Shown: positions 10,301-19,683, counted from the first letter of the stretch. The stretch is 64,000 nucleotides of DNA from Thaumasiovibrio occultus (GCA_019703815.1 AP023052.1:2480001-2544000); one strand, 5' to 3'. The notes: generated by a model not told the origin, from the letters alone. Numbers and translations are program-made.

Positions 10301-12901
10301 ATGGCGACTAGCGTAACCCCGACCCAAGCCTCCACTTTAAAAGCCAACTTAGATACCTTTTCCGAGCTACAACGCCAAGCCTTTCAACAACGCCAACCTA
10401 TTACCGAATTGGTAGAGCAACGCAGTGATTTTATCGATCACATGCTCTGTGCGTTGTGGGACGAATTTAAGTTTAGCCAGCACCCCGACTTAGCGTTGAT
10501 CGCCGTAGGCGGTTATGGTCGCGCCGAGCTACATCCGCTGTCTGATATCGACATTTTGTTTTTATCGCAAACTAAACTCGATGACGATACCGCCGCGAGA
10601 GTCAGTGAATTCATTACCCTGCTGTGGGATCTCAAGCTCGATATCGGCCACAGTGTGCGCACGTTAGAGGAATGTACTGCGATTGCTGATCGCGATCTCA
10701 CCGTCGCCACTAACTTGCTCGAAGCCCGCCAATTGATCGGCAACCCTGACACCTTCGCTTCTCTCGTTGCGCATTTTGACGCGCCGCAATTTTGGCCCAG
10801 TGCGAGCTTTTTCCGCGCCAAAGTCGATGAGCAGCAAACTCGCCATGCCCGTTACAACGATACCGCCTATAACTTAGAGCCCGACATAAAATCGACCCCG
10901 GGAGGCCTGCGCGATATCCACACTTTAAGCTGGATCGCGCGCCGTCATTTTGGCGCCACCAGCCTGCGAGAAATGAGCAAATACGGGTTTCTTACCGATG
11001 CGGAATTTCGCGAGCTCGCCGAGTGCCAAGACTACCTCTGGCGGGTGCGATTTGCCCTGCATTTAGAACTGCGTCGATACGACAACCGCCTGACATTTGG
11101 CCATCAAAGCTCCGTCGCCGAAGCCCTGCATTACCATGGTGAAGGCAATCAAGGCGTTGAGCGGATGATGAAAGATTTCTACCGCACCTTGGGGCGCGTC
11201 GTTGAACTCAATAAGATGCTGTTACAGCTATTTGATCAGGCTATCCTAACGCCCCATCGAGACAGCGAAAGCATTGTTATTGATGACGATTTTGAGTTCA
11301 GTAACGGCCTGATCGATGCGCGCAAACCGGCACTGTTTCAAGCCCGACCTGATACGATCCTCGATATGTTTTTGCATATCGCTACCCATAGCCAAATTGA
11401 CGGGATCGCCGCAACCACATTGCGCCAACTACGCACTGCCCGTCGCCGCCTTAACGTATTTTTGGTCGATATTCCTGCGGCTCGCGAGAAGTTCATGGCG
11501 CTGGTTCGCCACCCTAATGCGCTGAGCAAAGCCCTGCCGCTCATGCATAAATACGGCGTGATGGCGACCTACCTGCCGCAATGGAGCCAAATCGTTGGCC
11601 AGATGCAGTTTGACTTATTCCACGTCTACACCGTGGATGAGCACACCATGCGGCTGCTGAAAAATCTCAACAAATTCACCTTAGAGACGTCGCGCGAACG
11701 CCACCCTGTGTGTTGTGAAGTCTATCCGCGCTTGCCGAAAAAAGAGCTCCTGCTGCTGGCGGGGATCTTCCATGATATTGGCAAAGGGCGCGGTGGCGAT
11801 CACAGCGAAATCGGCGAAGTGGAAGCCTATGACTTTTGCGTGCTCCATGGCCTTACCCGCCCAGAAGCCAAATTGGTGTCTTGGCTTGTTCGCCATCACC
11901 TCTTACTTTCAGTGACCGCGCAACGGCGCGACATTTACGATCCGGATGTGATCGCTGAATTTGCCGAAGAGGTAGGTGACGAAGAGCATCTCGATTACTT
12001 GGTGTGCCTGACTGTGGCTGATATTTGCGCCACCAACAAAGATCTGTGGAACAGTTGGAAGCGCACCTTGTTGGCTGAACTCTACTACTCCACCCAAAAA
12101 GCATTACGTCGTGGGCTTGAAAACCCGCCAGATGTACGCGATCGGATCAAACATAATCAGCAAATGGCCTCGGCACTGCTGCGCAAGCGCGACATCACCC
12201 CGCGCAGCATCGAGCTTTTGTGGCAGCGCTTCAGTAGCGACTACTTCCTGCGTCACACCCACAAGCAGATCGCTTGGCATAGCCAACATTTATTAGCGCA
12301 AGAGGATCCCGAGCAAACCTTGGTCTTGGTGAGCCGCAAAGCAACCCGCGGCGGTACTGAAGTGTTTGTTTACACCCAAGACAAACCGGGGCTGTTTGCC
12401 GATATTGTGGCGGAGCTGGATAAGAAAAACCTCAGCATTCATGACGCCCAAATCATGACCAGCAAAGATGGGTACGTGATGGATACCTTTATGGTGCTTG
12501 ATCCCAACGGTAAGTCGATCCCGCAAAATCGCCACGAGCGGATCATCCAATCGCTAACCGATGTGATCAACAAAGGGATCACGCTACCCAAACGCCATCG
12601 CCCTTCGCGTAAATTGCAGCACTTTGATGTACCTACCCAAGTCACCTATTTGCCGGTCAAACGTGTGCAGCGCAAAACCTTGGTCGAGTTGGTCGCGTTA
12701 GATACCCCGGGGCTGCTGGCGACGGTGGGACGTATCATCGAACAGCTCGGGTTAAACATTCATGCAGCGAAAATCACCACTATTGGCGAGCGAGCGGAAG
12801 ACTTTTTCACTCTCACCACCGCCGATGGCGATATGCTCAATGAAGAAGAGCAAGCTCAGCTGAAAGCGCGCTTAATTGAAGATATCGAAGAGATCAAATA
12901 G
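10301..12901 (+). CDS. glnD: Bifunctional uridylyltransferase/uridylyl-removing enzyme GlnD
   Basis: Cellular glutamine sensor that uridylylates or deuridylylates the PII proteins, controlling glutamine synthetase and the Ntr response. The 866 residues show the domains in order: a nucleotidyltransferase domain with GGYGRAELHPLSDIDILFL starting near residue 69, an HD hydrolase domain with the HD pair at about 491-492 (FHDIGKGRGGDHS), and two C-terminal ACT domains beginning near 685 and 790 (DKPGLFADIV and DTPGLLATVG). The length fits the family (E. coli 890). In E. coli dapD follows glnD; here dapD is 36 kb away. Confidence 0.97.
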   Translation: MATSVTPTQASTLKANLDTFSELQRQAFQQRQPITELVEQRSDFIDHMLCALWDEFKFSQHPDLALIAVGGYGRAELHPLSDIDILFLSQTKLDDDTAARVSEFITLLWDLKLDIGHSVRTLEECTAIADRDLTVATNLLEARQLIGNPDTFASLVAHFDAPQFWPSASFFRAKVDEQQTRHARYNDTAYNLEPDIKSTPGGLRDIHTLSWIARRHFGATSLREMSKYGFLTDAEFRELAECQDYLWRVRFALHLELRRYDNRLTFGHQSSVAEALHYHGEGNQGVERMMKDFYRTLGRVVELNKMLLQLFDQAILTPHRDSESIVIDDDFEFSNGLIDARKPALFQARPDTILDMFLHIATHSQIDGIAATTLRQLRTARRRLNVFLVDIPAAREKFMALVRHPNALSKALPLMHKYGVMATYLPQWSQIVGQMQFDLFHVYTVDEHTMRLLKNLNKFTLETSRERHPVCCEVYPRLPKKELLLLAGIFHDIGKGRGGDHSEIGEVEAYDFCVLHGLTRPEAKLVSWLVRHHLLLSVTAQRRDIYDPDVIAEFAEEVGDEEHLDYLVCLTVADICATNKDLWNSWKRTLLAELYYSTQKALRRGLENPPDVRDRIKHNQQMASALLRKRDITPRSIELLWQRFSSDYFLRHTHKQIAWHSQHLLAQEDPEQTLVLVSRKATRGGTEVFVYTQDKPGLFADIVAELDKKNLSIHDAQIMTSKDGYVMDTFMVLDPNGKSIPQNRHERIIQSLTDVINKGITLPKRHRPSRKLQHFDVPTQVTYLPVKRVQRKTLVELVALDTPGLLATVGRIIEQLGLNIHAAKITTIGERAEDFFTLTTADGDMLNEEEQAQLKARLIEDIEEIK

Positions 12902-12950
12902 CGCTGACAGCGCATCGCTCTCTTATCTCGGCGAACTACACCGGTATAAC

Positions 12951-12984
12951 AAAAAAGGGTTAAGCATCGCTTAACCCTTTTTTG
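12951..12984. terminator. Bidirectional terminator after glnD
   Basis: AAAAAGGGTTAAGC pairs perfectly with GCTTAACCCTTTTT around a 3-nt loop. T-runs lie on both strands, so it can serve glnD and the minus-strand yqcA side. Confidence 0.85.
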
Positions 12985-13073
12985 TTCAATTCATTCACGC
13001 CTGCAACCGTCACCTGCGCCGCTTTATCAGCAAAAAGATCATCGGTGGTCTAATGCTGCTCTCCGCGTCACTG

Positions 13074-13538
13074 TTAGCTCATTACCGCCAGTTTTTGGAT
13101 CACTTCATCCAGCCAAGGCAGCCCGGCTTCTTCTGGGTCAAACGTCTCACAAGCATCGATATCTAAGCGTGAATGCAATGGCACCGCAGTGAGTTCGAGC
13201 ATCAATTCATCAAACAAACGCCCACCACCACAGAAGCGATCTTCCCCGTAACTTGAATCGCCCATCGCCGCGACAGCATAATGCATTGCACTCAGCAGCG
13301 GAAAACGGTCACGCAATTGATGGTAAAGCACTAAGAGATCGTCAGGGAGTTCACCTTGTCCGGTTGTCGAGGTCACCACCAGCACAATATCGTTTTGATA
13401 CGACACGAACGTGTCAAAATCCGGCTCTTGAAAAACCTCAGCGTCATGCCCTTTCGCCACTAAATTAGCCGCAAATGTGTCCGCCAATCCGCTGGCGCCG
13501 CCGTAAACCGTGCCTACAAAAATACCAATTCGAGCCAT
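13074..13538 (-). CDS. yqcA: Flavodoxin YqcA (MioC-type)
   Basis: Small FMN-binding electron carrier. The 154 residues have the flavodoxin phosphate-binding loop (GTVYGGAS, residues about 9-16), the STTGQGELPDD isoalloxazine loop, and MGDSSYGEDRFCGGG in the second flavin loop. The start at 13538 follows a GGAGG ribosome site; the longer frame is unlikely. E. coli yqcA is likewise downstream of truC, which supports the assignment over mioC. The electron partner is not known from the sequence. Confidence 0.85.
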   Translation of the reverse strand: MARIGIFVGTVYGGASGLADTFAANLVAKGHDAEVFQEPDFDTFVSYQNDIVLVVTSTTGQGELPDDLLVLYHQLRDRFPLLSAMHYAVAAMGDSSYGEDRFCGGGRLFDELMLELTAVPLHSRLDIDACETFDPEEAGLPWLDEVIQKLAVMS

Positions 13539-13712
13539 AGTGCCTCCTTTGCGCCATGTCTGATTGCCGTAGGGGAAAATCCTCCGCACGGCGAAGACGT
13601 ATTTCCTAACTGTGGATGACTGGCGTAAAAAAGCAAGTGACCGATTAAGAAAGTGTTTGTTTTATCAGCGTTCTTATCATTGCCGAGAGTAACCTGGTTA
13701 CTCTCGGCGATG

Positions 13713-14756
13713 TTAGAGAGAAAGCAGGGTTGGCTCCCACTCAAACGCGCGCATCACGCCAAGCCAGGTTTCATCAACCTTGGCCTCAATCGTGATTGGC
13801 TCCCCACTGAAAGGATGAATGAATGCCAAACGAGAGGCATGCAGCATCAAACGGTGGCAATTAAAGTGCTCGCGAAAAACGCGGTTGTGACGCCCATCGC
13901 CGTGGTTAACATCACCAATAATGTGATGACTAAGGTGGTGCATATGGCGACGCAACTGGTGTTTACGCCCGGTTTGCGGTTCCATTTCAACCAAACAATA
14001 GCGGCTAGTCGCATAACGCCCCGTGGCGATTGGCACTTCAACATGGGCCAGCGGACGGTAATGGGTGATCGCCGACTGCGCTTCTTTTTCTTGCGAGGCA
14101 AACTTATCTGCGATCTTATCTAGCTCGACTTTAAGGGGATAGTCCAACACCGCCGCCTCATTGATCCAGCCGCGCACCACCGCGTGATAGGTTTTGGTGA
14201 GTTGATGCTCAGCAAACAGCGGCATCATCTTGCTGGCCGCCTCTTTTGACAAACCAAACAGCAGCACGCCCGAGGTCGGGCGATCAAGGCGATGCACCGG
14301 GTAGACATGCTGGCCAATTTGATCACGCAGCGTTTGCACCGCAAAACGGGTCTCATGGCTGTCGAGCCAAGAGCGATGCACTAGCATCCCCGCAGGCTTA
14401 TTCACCGCAATGTAGTGTTCATCGCGATAGACAATTTCCAGTGGCGTCACCAGGTCATCAAGCCGCTGACACACAGCAATGATCGGTGCGGCTTGCGCTT
14501 GGCCTTTAAGCGCTTCTTCAAAATACGGTGCAATGGAAAACGCAGGAATGTCCGCATCCTCTTGCGCCAATAACGCTTGCATGCGCGGCAAGAAAATCCA
14601 TTGCAGCCATTCGGTAGGGGTTAAGGTATCAACCGCAAACGGTAAAGTGCTTTGCAGTTTTTCCTCACTCGGCGCACTCGTTTGCCAGAAACCCTGTATT
14701 TCTAATTGTCGATTCAGCTCATCAAGTTGCTGAAGAATTCTCTCTTTGGTTGCCAT
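13713..14756 (-). CDS. truC: YqcC-TruC fusion: DUF446 domain + tRNA pseudouridine(65) synthase
   Basis: TruC makes pseudouridine 65 in several tRNAs. The reading frame of 347 residues begins with a complete YqcC/DUF446 domain (residues 1 to about 102, including TPTEWLQWIFLPRM and IAPYFEEAL). It continues without a stop into TruC from about residue 103 (PLEIVYRDEHYIAVNKPAG), with the catalytic HRLDRP and Asp158. In E. coli yqcC and truC are separate genes in that order. A GTG codon at 14450-14448 sits exactly at the expected TruC start, so a separate TruC of about 245 residues might also be made. GGAGG precedes the ATG at 14756. Gene order yqcC-truC-yqcA is conserved. Confidence 0.88.
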   Translation of the reverse strand: MATKERILQQLDELNRQLEIQGFWQTSAPSEEKLQSTLPFAVDTLTPTEWLQWIFLPRMQALLAQEDADIPAFSIAPYFEEALKGQAQAAPIIAVCQRLDDLVTPLEIVYRDEHYIAVNKPAGMLVHRSWLDSHETRFAVQTLRDQIGQHVYPVHRLDRPTSGVLLFGLSKEAASKMMPLFAEHQLTKTYHAVVRGWINEAAVLDYPLKVELDKIADKFASQEKEAQSAITHYRPLAHVEVPIATGRYATSRYCLVEMEPQTGRKHQLRRHMHHLSHHIIGDVNHGDGRHNRVFREHFNCHRLMLHASRLAFIHPFSGEPITIEAKVDETWLGVMRAFEWEPTLLSL

Positions 14757-15074
14757 TGGGCCTCCTATGACTGCGCCGCACAAGACGCGCAGAATACACT
14801 GTCCGCACGGCTTAATCGAGCAGTTCCCCGATTGAACCATGACCCCCAGTTATCCACCTTCGCCATAAAGCGCGAACTGCTTACCAAAGATGGCTGCAAC
14901 AGCCCCTTCACCCTGTTGTTTTCAGCGAGACAAAGTGCAGCCTAACGATTCAATCCCAGCCCCACTGCCGATTCGATTGGGAAAAGCGAAGAGATTACGA
15001 TACTCTGCGTAAACAGCTCATTAGATTCAAAGATGTAAGCCTCTGCCAAGCGGCAGACAGAAGGAAAGGACGCT
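14757..15074. promoter_or_regulatory. Divergent promoter region truC / DUF3549 gene
   Basis: This 318-bp gap has no convincing gene. On the plus strand TTGGGA (about 14978) and GATACT (about 14998) are plausible -35 and -10 elements for the DUF3549 gene, which has a GAAGGAAAGGA ribosome site before its ATG at 15075. The truC side has its ribosome site at 14758. Confidence 0.4.
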
Positions 15075-16100
15075 ATGACGACACTGCACCACCTCAGCCA
15101 ATTGCTGTTACAGGCGCAATGCCATTACGCGGTATACGATTTGGGACGACGCGTAACCCAGATCCCCAATGAAATGTTTCTCGCGATTGAAGAAAATCGC
15201 CAGCCTTACCCCTACCCGATGCGCCAGCAAGCGCAATTGGCGATTGCGTTTTCGCGCGATGACGAGCCGCCTTTCATTTGGCTGTTGAAATTCCCACTCG
15301 ACGAGCGCGGTTTGCTCAAACAAGCCGCTGTGGGTGATTTTATTCGTTTTGTTGCAGAAGCGATGGGCGCCAACATCACTGACCATCTTTCTGATGAACA
15401 ACAAAAAACCTTGGCGCAAAACCCTTACATCTTTAAACCTGCGGAAGAAAAACTGGCGATGCTGCATGCCAAGCTTGCTGATAGTTTCCAGCATGCGCCC
15501 AGCCGTTTCTATGCCGAGGTACGTGATTACTTTACCCTGGGTGAAACCGAGAGCCGTTGGCAGCAATTGGGCATTCAAGGTTTTGCCGATGTCGCCGCGC
15601 GTATCAACCAAGATAACAACGCCAGCTTAATTGCGAACGCCTTACCGACCTTGCCCGTCAACCCGATGATGGCTTTGCTGGTTTGCCTAGAGCACGTCGC
15701 GCTGCCCGATAACGTTGCCGCCGTCCTTAAGCAGCAGTTAACCGAGGCGCTGCAGCAAGACACGATTGACGCGACCCAATGTGCGGTTTTACTGCGCGGT
15801 TTAGCCGGTGCGCCGCAACTAGAGACGATTTTGGCGACGGTGCTCAGTCATCCGCTTGCCAACGTCGAAACCTTATTGATTGCGATTGCAGGGCGTAACT
15901 GGCATGGCTTGCGTGACGACACCTTGCTGCTGTATTTATGCCGCTTGGCGGAAAATGGCGATCAGGCGCTGTTTAACTCTTTGTTTGCCGATCTGGTGAT
16001 GGTGCCCGCACTGCGCTGCCATATCTTACCGTTGCTGCATCAACCGCTACCGGATACGCTAAAACAAGCACTCATGAATATGCAGGCAAACTTGCACTAG
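15075..16100 (+). CDS. DUF3549 family protein
   Basis: Conserved protein of unknown function found mainly in Vibrio, Shewanella and relatives. The 341 residues have no signal peptide or membrane segment. The N-terminal part has the family's LSQLLLQAQCHYAVYDLGRR pattern, and the second half is leucine-rich and helical, suggesting a repeat-like scaffold. It is followed after 8 bp by the DUF3301 gene, so the two are probably co-transcribed. No catalytic motif is apparent. Confidence 0.85.
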   Translation: MTTLHHLSQLLLQAQCHYAVYDLGRRVTQIPNEMFLAIEENRQPYPYPMRQQAQLAIAFSRDDEPPFIWLLKFPLDERGLLKQAAVGDFIRFVAEAMGANITDHLSDEQQKTLAQNPYIFKPAEEKLAMLHAKLADSFQHAPSRFYAEVRDYFTLGETESRWQQLGIQGFADVAARINQDNNASLIANALPTLPVNPMMALLVCLEHVALPDNVAAVLKQQLTEALQQDTIDATQCAVLLRGLAGAPQLETILATVLSHPLANVETLLIAIAGRNWHGLRDDTLLLYLCRLAENGDQALFNSLFADLVMVPALRCHILPLLHQPLPDTLKQALMNMQANLH

Positions 16101-16108
16101 GATCGGCG

Positions 16109-16414
16109 ATGATTTCGAACTTACTTCTTATCGTGTTATTTGTCGCCGCTGGCTCACTGTTCTGGCAGCAACGTAAACAGTCAGAATCGGCGCAGCGCTT
16201 GATCCACAACCGGTGTGAGCAACTGGGCTTACAACTATTATCGGTCAGTCGCGGCCGTTACCGCTGGCGAAGCCCTGAGGGCCAACGCGGCTGGTTCACT
16301 CAATACCATTTTGAGTTCTCTGCCGATGGCCATGACCACTATGAAGGTCAGTGCTGGCTTAATGGATTACGCCTGATCCGCTTCGACTTACCCGCGCATC
16401 GCCTACCGATGTAA
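16109..16414 (+). CDS. DUF3301 family membrane-anchored protein
   Basis: 101-residue protein with one N-terminal membrane helix (residues about 3-18, LLLIVLFVAAGSLFW) and a soluble C-terminal part with conserved aromatic residues (GRYRWRSPEG, QYHFEFSADG). Its function is unknown. It sits 8 bp after the DUF3549 gene, as in other Vibrionaceae, implying a linked role. A 12-bp perfect inverted repeat follows its stop. Confidence 0.85.
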   Translation: MISNLLLIVLFVAAGSLFWQQRKQSESAQRLIHNRCEQLGLQLLSVSRGRYRWRSPEGQRGWFTQYHFEFSADGHDHYEGQCWLNGLRLIRFDLPAHRLPM

Positions 16415-16421
16415 CGGATGC

Positions 16422-16452
16422 CTCTCCAATAATCGGCTGTATTATTGGAGAG
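16422..16452. repeat. Perfect 12-bp inverted repeat
   Basis: CTCTCCAATAAT at 16422-16433 and its exact complement ATTATTGGAGAG at 16441-16452 flank a 7-nt loop. It is 8 bp after the DUF3301 stop but has no T-run, so it is a weak terminator candidate and may be an mRNA 3' stabiliser or a binding site. Confidence 0.6.
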
Positions 16453-16569
16453 ACTTGCTTCTCAGATCCACCTTTGCTCCCATTATTCGGTCAGAATACG
16501 GTCAATCCGCTCTCACCGCCCAACAGGCGGCGTATACTAAGGTAACAACCCCAACCGAGGAGGCGAAGT

Positions 16570-16806
16570 ATGGAGCTTTTCTCTCATAATCTTTCGGCGT
16601 TGTTCGAGCAACTCGGGCTCAGTAGCAGTCCAACCGACATCAAATCGTTTGTCTCAAACCACCGTCTGATCAGTGGCGAAACCATCACCGAAGCCCCGTT
16701 TTGGCACCCCTCTCAGCGCCGTTTTATCAACGAAGCGTTAGAAGAAGACGCCGACTGGGCCGAAGCGATTGATTTGCTTGATACCTTGCTGCGAAAGCCA
16801 GCATAA
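16570..16806 (+). CDS. DUF2789 family protein
   Basis: 78-residue cytosolic protein with the family features: MELFSHNLSALFEQLGL at the N-terminus, an LISGETITEAPFW segment and the closing NEALEEDADWAEAIDLLD. Its function is unknown. It is preceded by an AGGAGG ribosome site. It stands as a separate small gene between the DUF3301 gene and a coiled-coil protein gene. Confidence 0.85.
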   Translation: MELFSHNLSALFEQLGLSSSPTDIKSFVSNHRLISGETITEAPFWHPSQRRFINEALEEDADWAEAIDLLDTLLRKPA

Positions 16807-16887
16807 ATAACGCCGCCTTTGCACCGCTTGGCCCTACCGGATTCTGTGGCTGACGGTATAATGAACCAAAACGATGGAATGGTATTT

Positions 16888-17157
16888 ATGGCAAACAACA
16901 TTCAAGCTCTCCTCACCGATGCGATTCATTCTTTGGTGTCCGAAGGGAAAGAGCCCACCACGGCGTTAATCAAAGCGCGCCTAGCGCAACCTGTGCCCAT
17001 GCCGGTGATCTTATCCGCGCTGCAAAGTTGGAAGCGCACCAAGAAAGTACCGGGGTACACCCAAGTCACAGCGCAAAGTACCCTCGAGGACCGAGTTGCA
17101 GAGTTGGAAGCGCAAGTACGTCAATTAACCGAGCGGCTTAACGCGTTAGGCGAGTAA
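16888..17157 (+). CDS. Small conserved protein with coiled-coil C-terminus
   Basis: 89-residue protein, not firmly assigned. The N-terminal half (about 1-50) reads like a short helical, possibly winged-helix-like unit (SLVSEGKEPTTALIKARL, then SALQSWKRTKKVPGY). The last 25 residues form a heptad coiled coil (LEDRVAELEAQVRQLTERLN). The N-terminal pattern resembles KfrA-type DNA-binding proteins, but that is inference only. The start at 16888 was preferred over the in-frame codons at 16819 and 16861 because the family-like sequence begins there. A bidirectional terminator follows. Confidence 0.7.
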   Translation: MANNIQALLTDAIHSLVSEGKEPTTALIKARLAQPVPMPVILSALQSWKRTKKVPGYTQVTAQSTLEDRVAELEAQVRQLTERLNALGE

Positions 17158-17205
17158 TAACTATTCTGGGCAGCGCTCTTTCACGCCCTCACGACGCGAA
17201 AACAA

Positions 17206-17235
17206 AAACGCCAAGCTCAACAAAGCTTGGCGTTT
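17206..17235. terminator. Bidirectional terminator
   Basis: AAACGCCAAGCT pairs perfectly with AGCTTGGCGTTT around a 6-nt loop. It lies between convergent genes, with T-rich sequence on the plus-strand side. Confidence 0.85.
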
Positions 17236-17259
17236 CCTTTTCACATAGCATGACACCGG

Positions 17260-18036
17260 TTATTGAAAGTCCCACGACAAGTTCGATACGATCCGGCATG
17301 GCTCACAGCGAAAGTGGAACAAACCATGCAGTGGCTCAGCCACTTTCCACTCCGTCGAGCCACACTTCGGGCAACCACGCTGACTTTCGGCTTCCAAACT
17401 CTCGCCACCCACTTGGTATTGGTAATAGTAGGTCGGGATCTTCGTTAAATACTCAATCCGGCCACGCAGATCCCAGCCGCGTCGAAACAGATCGCTATCG
17501 CACTCTTTTAGCTCGAGCAGCGCGGCAAACTCGACCTGACTTCCCGCCGCCATCTGCAATTCATCACACGCTTGCCATTCGGTTTGCCACTTTAATACCG
17601 CCTTATGATCGCCATTAAAGGTCGCCGGAATATGGTACAGCGGGATCGGCAGCAGCTCATCGCCACATTTAAGCGGGGAGCAGGTATGAACATAACTGGT
17701 ATACAACACCATCCACGATGGGCGCTCTGTCGGGCTAGTCATGTCGGAATTCAGATCCCGTCCTAGCACTTTCACTTTCGGTGCTAACAAACCCACCTGC
17801 GAGAGTTGCTTGATCGTTTGCGCCACTTGCGGGCTATGATAGTCGGGATGCAAGCTGTCGGTTTCCGGGATCACCGCACGCACGCTAAACACGCCTTCGC
17901 CGATAATTACCGGGAATTCGCGCCCCAGCACTTGGCCGTTATAGCGCAGCGCATCCATCACACTCGCAATCGAACGTTCAACCTCAGTCAACGTGGAGTT
18001 ATCAAATAACTCAAAATGCAGCTCACAAACGTACAT
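17260..18036 (-). CDS. DUF2310 family zinc-ribbon protein
   Basis: 258-residue conserved protein. The C-terminal zinc ribbon is clear: CPKCGS and, about 25 residues later, CEPC. The N-terminal 200 residues are the DUF2310 domain, with a HTCSPLKCGDELLPIPLY segment. Its function is unknown, but the zinc site suggests nucleic-acid or protein binding. It is on the minus strand, 76 bp downstream of syd and possibly co-transcribed with it. Confidence 0.85.
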   Translation of the reverse strand: MYVCELHFELFDNSTLTEVERSIASVMDALRYNGQVLGREFPVIIGEGVFSVRAVIPETDSLHPDYHSPQVAQTIKQLSQVGLLAPKVKVLGRDLNSDMTSPTERPSWMVLYTSYVHTCSPLKCGDELLPIPLYHIPATFNGDHKAVLKWQTEWQACDELQMAAGSQVEFAALLELKECDSDLFRRGWDLRGRIEYLTKIPTYYYQYQVGGESLEAESQRGCPKCGSTEWKVAEPLHGLFHFRCEPCRIVSNLSWDFQ

Positions 18037-18112
18037 CTCAACTTGCCTTTATTTCACTGTTTCAACATTACACTCAAACGCTATTTCAATACGTTTGATA
18101 TCGAGGTCGTGC

Positions 18113-18673
18113 TTACTGACCTTCTACCACCACCGGCGTTAGCGCATCGAGAAACGCAGTCAGGTTATCGGCCAACACTTGGCGCTCGCCGGCTTGCCCT
18201 AAGGTTTCCAGTAACACCTCACCGGTCAAATTGCACACCGAGATCAGCTGTTGCTCAGTTGCTAACGCGCCAATAAACACGGTCGGCTTGAGCTTTAACT
18301 GACGCTGCATCACCAAGTGACCTAGGATATTTTCTTGCAGCTGGGGCAAGTCCTCATCGCTCCACACCTGCAACAACAGCAACTCAATGTCACCGAACGT
18401 CGCCGACATGTCGGCTGCATATTGGCTGCCATAAAATTGGGTAATACTGCTATCCAGTTGCAGCTCGATACCGGCTTCAACATTGCTAAAATCCGCACTT
18501 GCTTCACGCACGATCGGCTGCCAGCTAACATCTTGGCCGGAGTCGCGCACAACGCAAGGTGATGCATAGCCACTTAGCTGATCATCTTGCGGTAAGGCGT
18601 ACCCAGCAGCTTGCCATGCTGCCAAATAGCGCTGTGAGAAAGAAAATAATGCCTCAGCAACAGAATGATCCAT
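18113..18673 (-). CDS. syd: SecY-interacting protein Syd
   Basis: Cytosolic, membrane-peripheral protein that binds SecY and in E. coli acts as a check on faulty SecYEG translocons. The 186 residues match the family length (E. coli 181), with the typical YGSQYAADM motif and a long helical C-terminus. The start at 18673 (MDHSVAEALFSFSQRY) fits the family, not the longer frame. It is divergent from queF with a 63-bp gap, the same syd/queF pairing as in E. coli. Confidence 0.92.
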   Translation of the reverse strand: MDHSVAEALFSFSQRYLAAWQAAGYALPQDDQLSGYASPCVVRDSGQDVSWQPIVREASADFSNVEAGIELQLDSSITQFYGSQYAADMSATFGDIELLLLQVWSDEDLPQLQENILGHLVMQRQLKLKPTVFIGALATEQQLISVCNLTGEVLLETLGQAGERQVLADNLTAFLDALTPVVVEGQ

Positions 18674-18736
18674 TCGCAACCTCATAAAAGATTCAGTAAA
18701 CTCTAGCTATTCTAATCGAAATGCGTACTTTTCAAT

Positions 18737-19582
18737 ATGAGCAAATACAAAGATGCGCCTGTCCTGTCGGGCTTAACTCTCGGTCAGGCAACTGAATATA
18801 CCAGTCAATATGATCCAAGCTTGCTACAGCCCGTTCCTCGCAGCCTTAATCGCGATGATTTGGCTCTGGGCGAGACATTACCATTCACCGGCTACGATAT
18901 TTGGACTTTGTACGAGCTGTCATGGCTAAATGCCAAAGGTCTGCCACAAGTCGCTATCGGTGAAGTGCGCCTACCCGCCAGCAGTCCGAACCTGATCGAA
19001 TCCAAATCGTTCAAGCTGTACCTTAACAGCTACAACCAAACCAAATTCGATAGCTGGCAAGAAGTCGCCAACATCTTACAAAAAGATCTCACCACTTGTG
19101 CTGGCGCCCATGTCGATGTTGATTTGTCACCATTGGAAGATTTCGATCAACAAACCATTGTTAACTTCACCGGCGATTGCATTGACGATCAAGATATTGA
19201 GATCGACAACTACGAGTTCAATGCCGAGTTGCTACAAGGCGCGATCAGCGATGAAGACGTGACCGAAACGCTGCACAGCCACTTGCTAAAATCAAACTGC
19301 CTGATCACCAATCAACCGGATTGGGGCAGCGTGCGCATCGCCTACAAAGGCAAGCGCATCGATCGCGAAAAACTGCTGCGTTACATTGTGTCGTTCCGTA
19401 ACCACAATGAATTCCACGAACAGTGTGTTGAGCGTATTTTCACCGACATCATGCGTTTCTGCCAACCAGAGCTGCTCACGGTATACGCGCGCTATACCCG
19501 CCGTGGTGGTTTAGATATCAACCCATACCGTACCAATATGGGTAAAACCCCAAGCGATAATTTCCGCTTGGCACGTCAATAA
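18737..19582 (+). CDS. queF: NADPH-dependent 7-cyano-7-deazaguanine reductase QueF
   Basis: Reduces the nitrile of preQ0 to the aminomethyl group of preQ1, a late step of queuosine tRNA modification. The 281-residue length marks the long, two-domain (YqcD-type) QueF. It contains the NADPH/fold motif [13 protein letters not shown], the active-site Cys at 188 in [14 protein letters not shown], and the nearby catalytic Asp. It stands alone with its own terminator; I see no preQ1 riboswitch upstream. Confidence 0.96.
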   Translation: MSKYKDAPVLSGLTLGQATEYTSQYDPSLLQPVPRSLNRDDLALGETLPFTGYDIWTLYELSWLNAKGLPQVAIGEVRLPASSPNLIESKSFKLYLNSYNQTKFDSWQEVANILQKDLTTCAGAHVDVDLSPLEDFDQQTIVNFTGDCIDDQDIEIDNYEFNAELLQGAISDEDVTETLHSHLLKSNCLITNQPDWGSVRIAYKGKRIDREKLLRYIVSFRNHNEFHEQCVERIFTDIMRFCQPELLTVYARYTRRGGLDINPYRTNMGKTPSDNFRLARQ

Positions 19583-19683
19583 GCCACTAAACGTTCCCGT
19601 TTCGGTCTTTCAGATGGCATTGCCGAGCGGAAAAACAAACAGTGCGCTTAATAGCGACGACAAAAAGTGAAAAACAGAAGCGT

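Noticed and set aside
18674-18736. Possible preQ1 riboswitch before queF
   Set aside because: The gap to syd is only 63 bp and lacks the C-rich loop and pseudoknot pattern.
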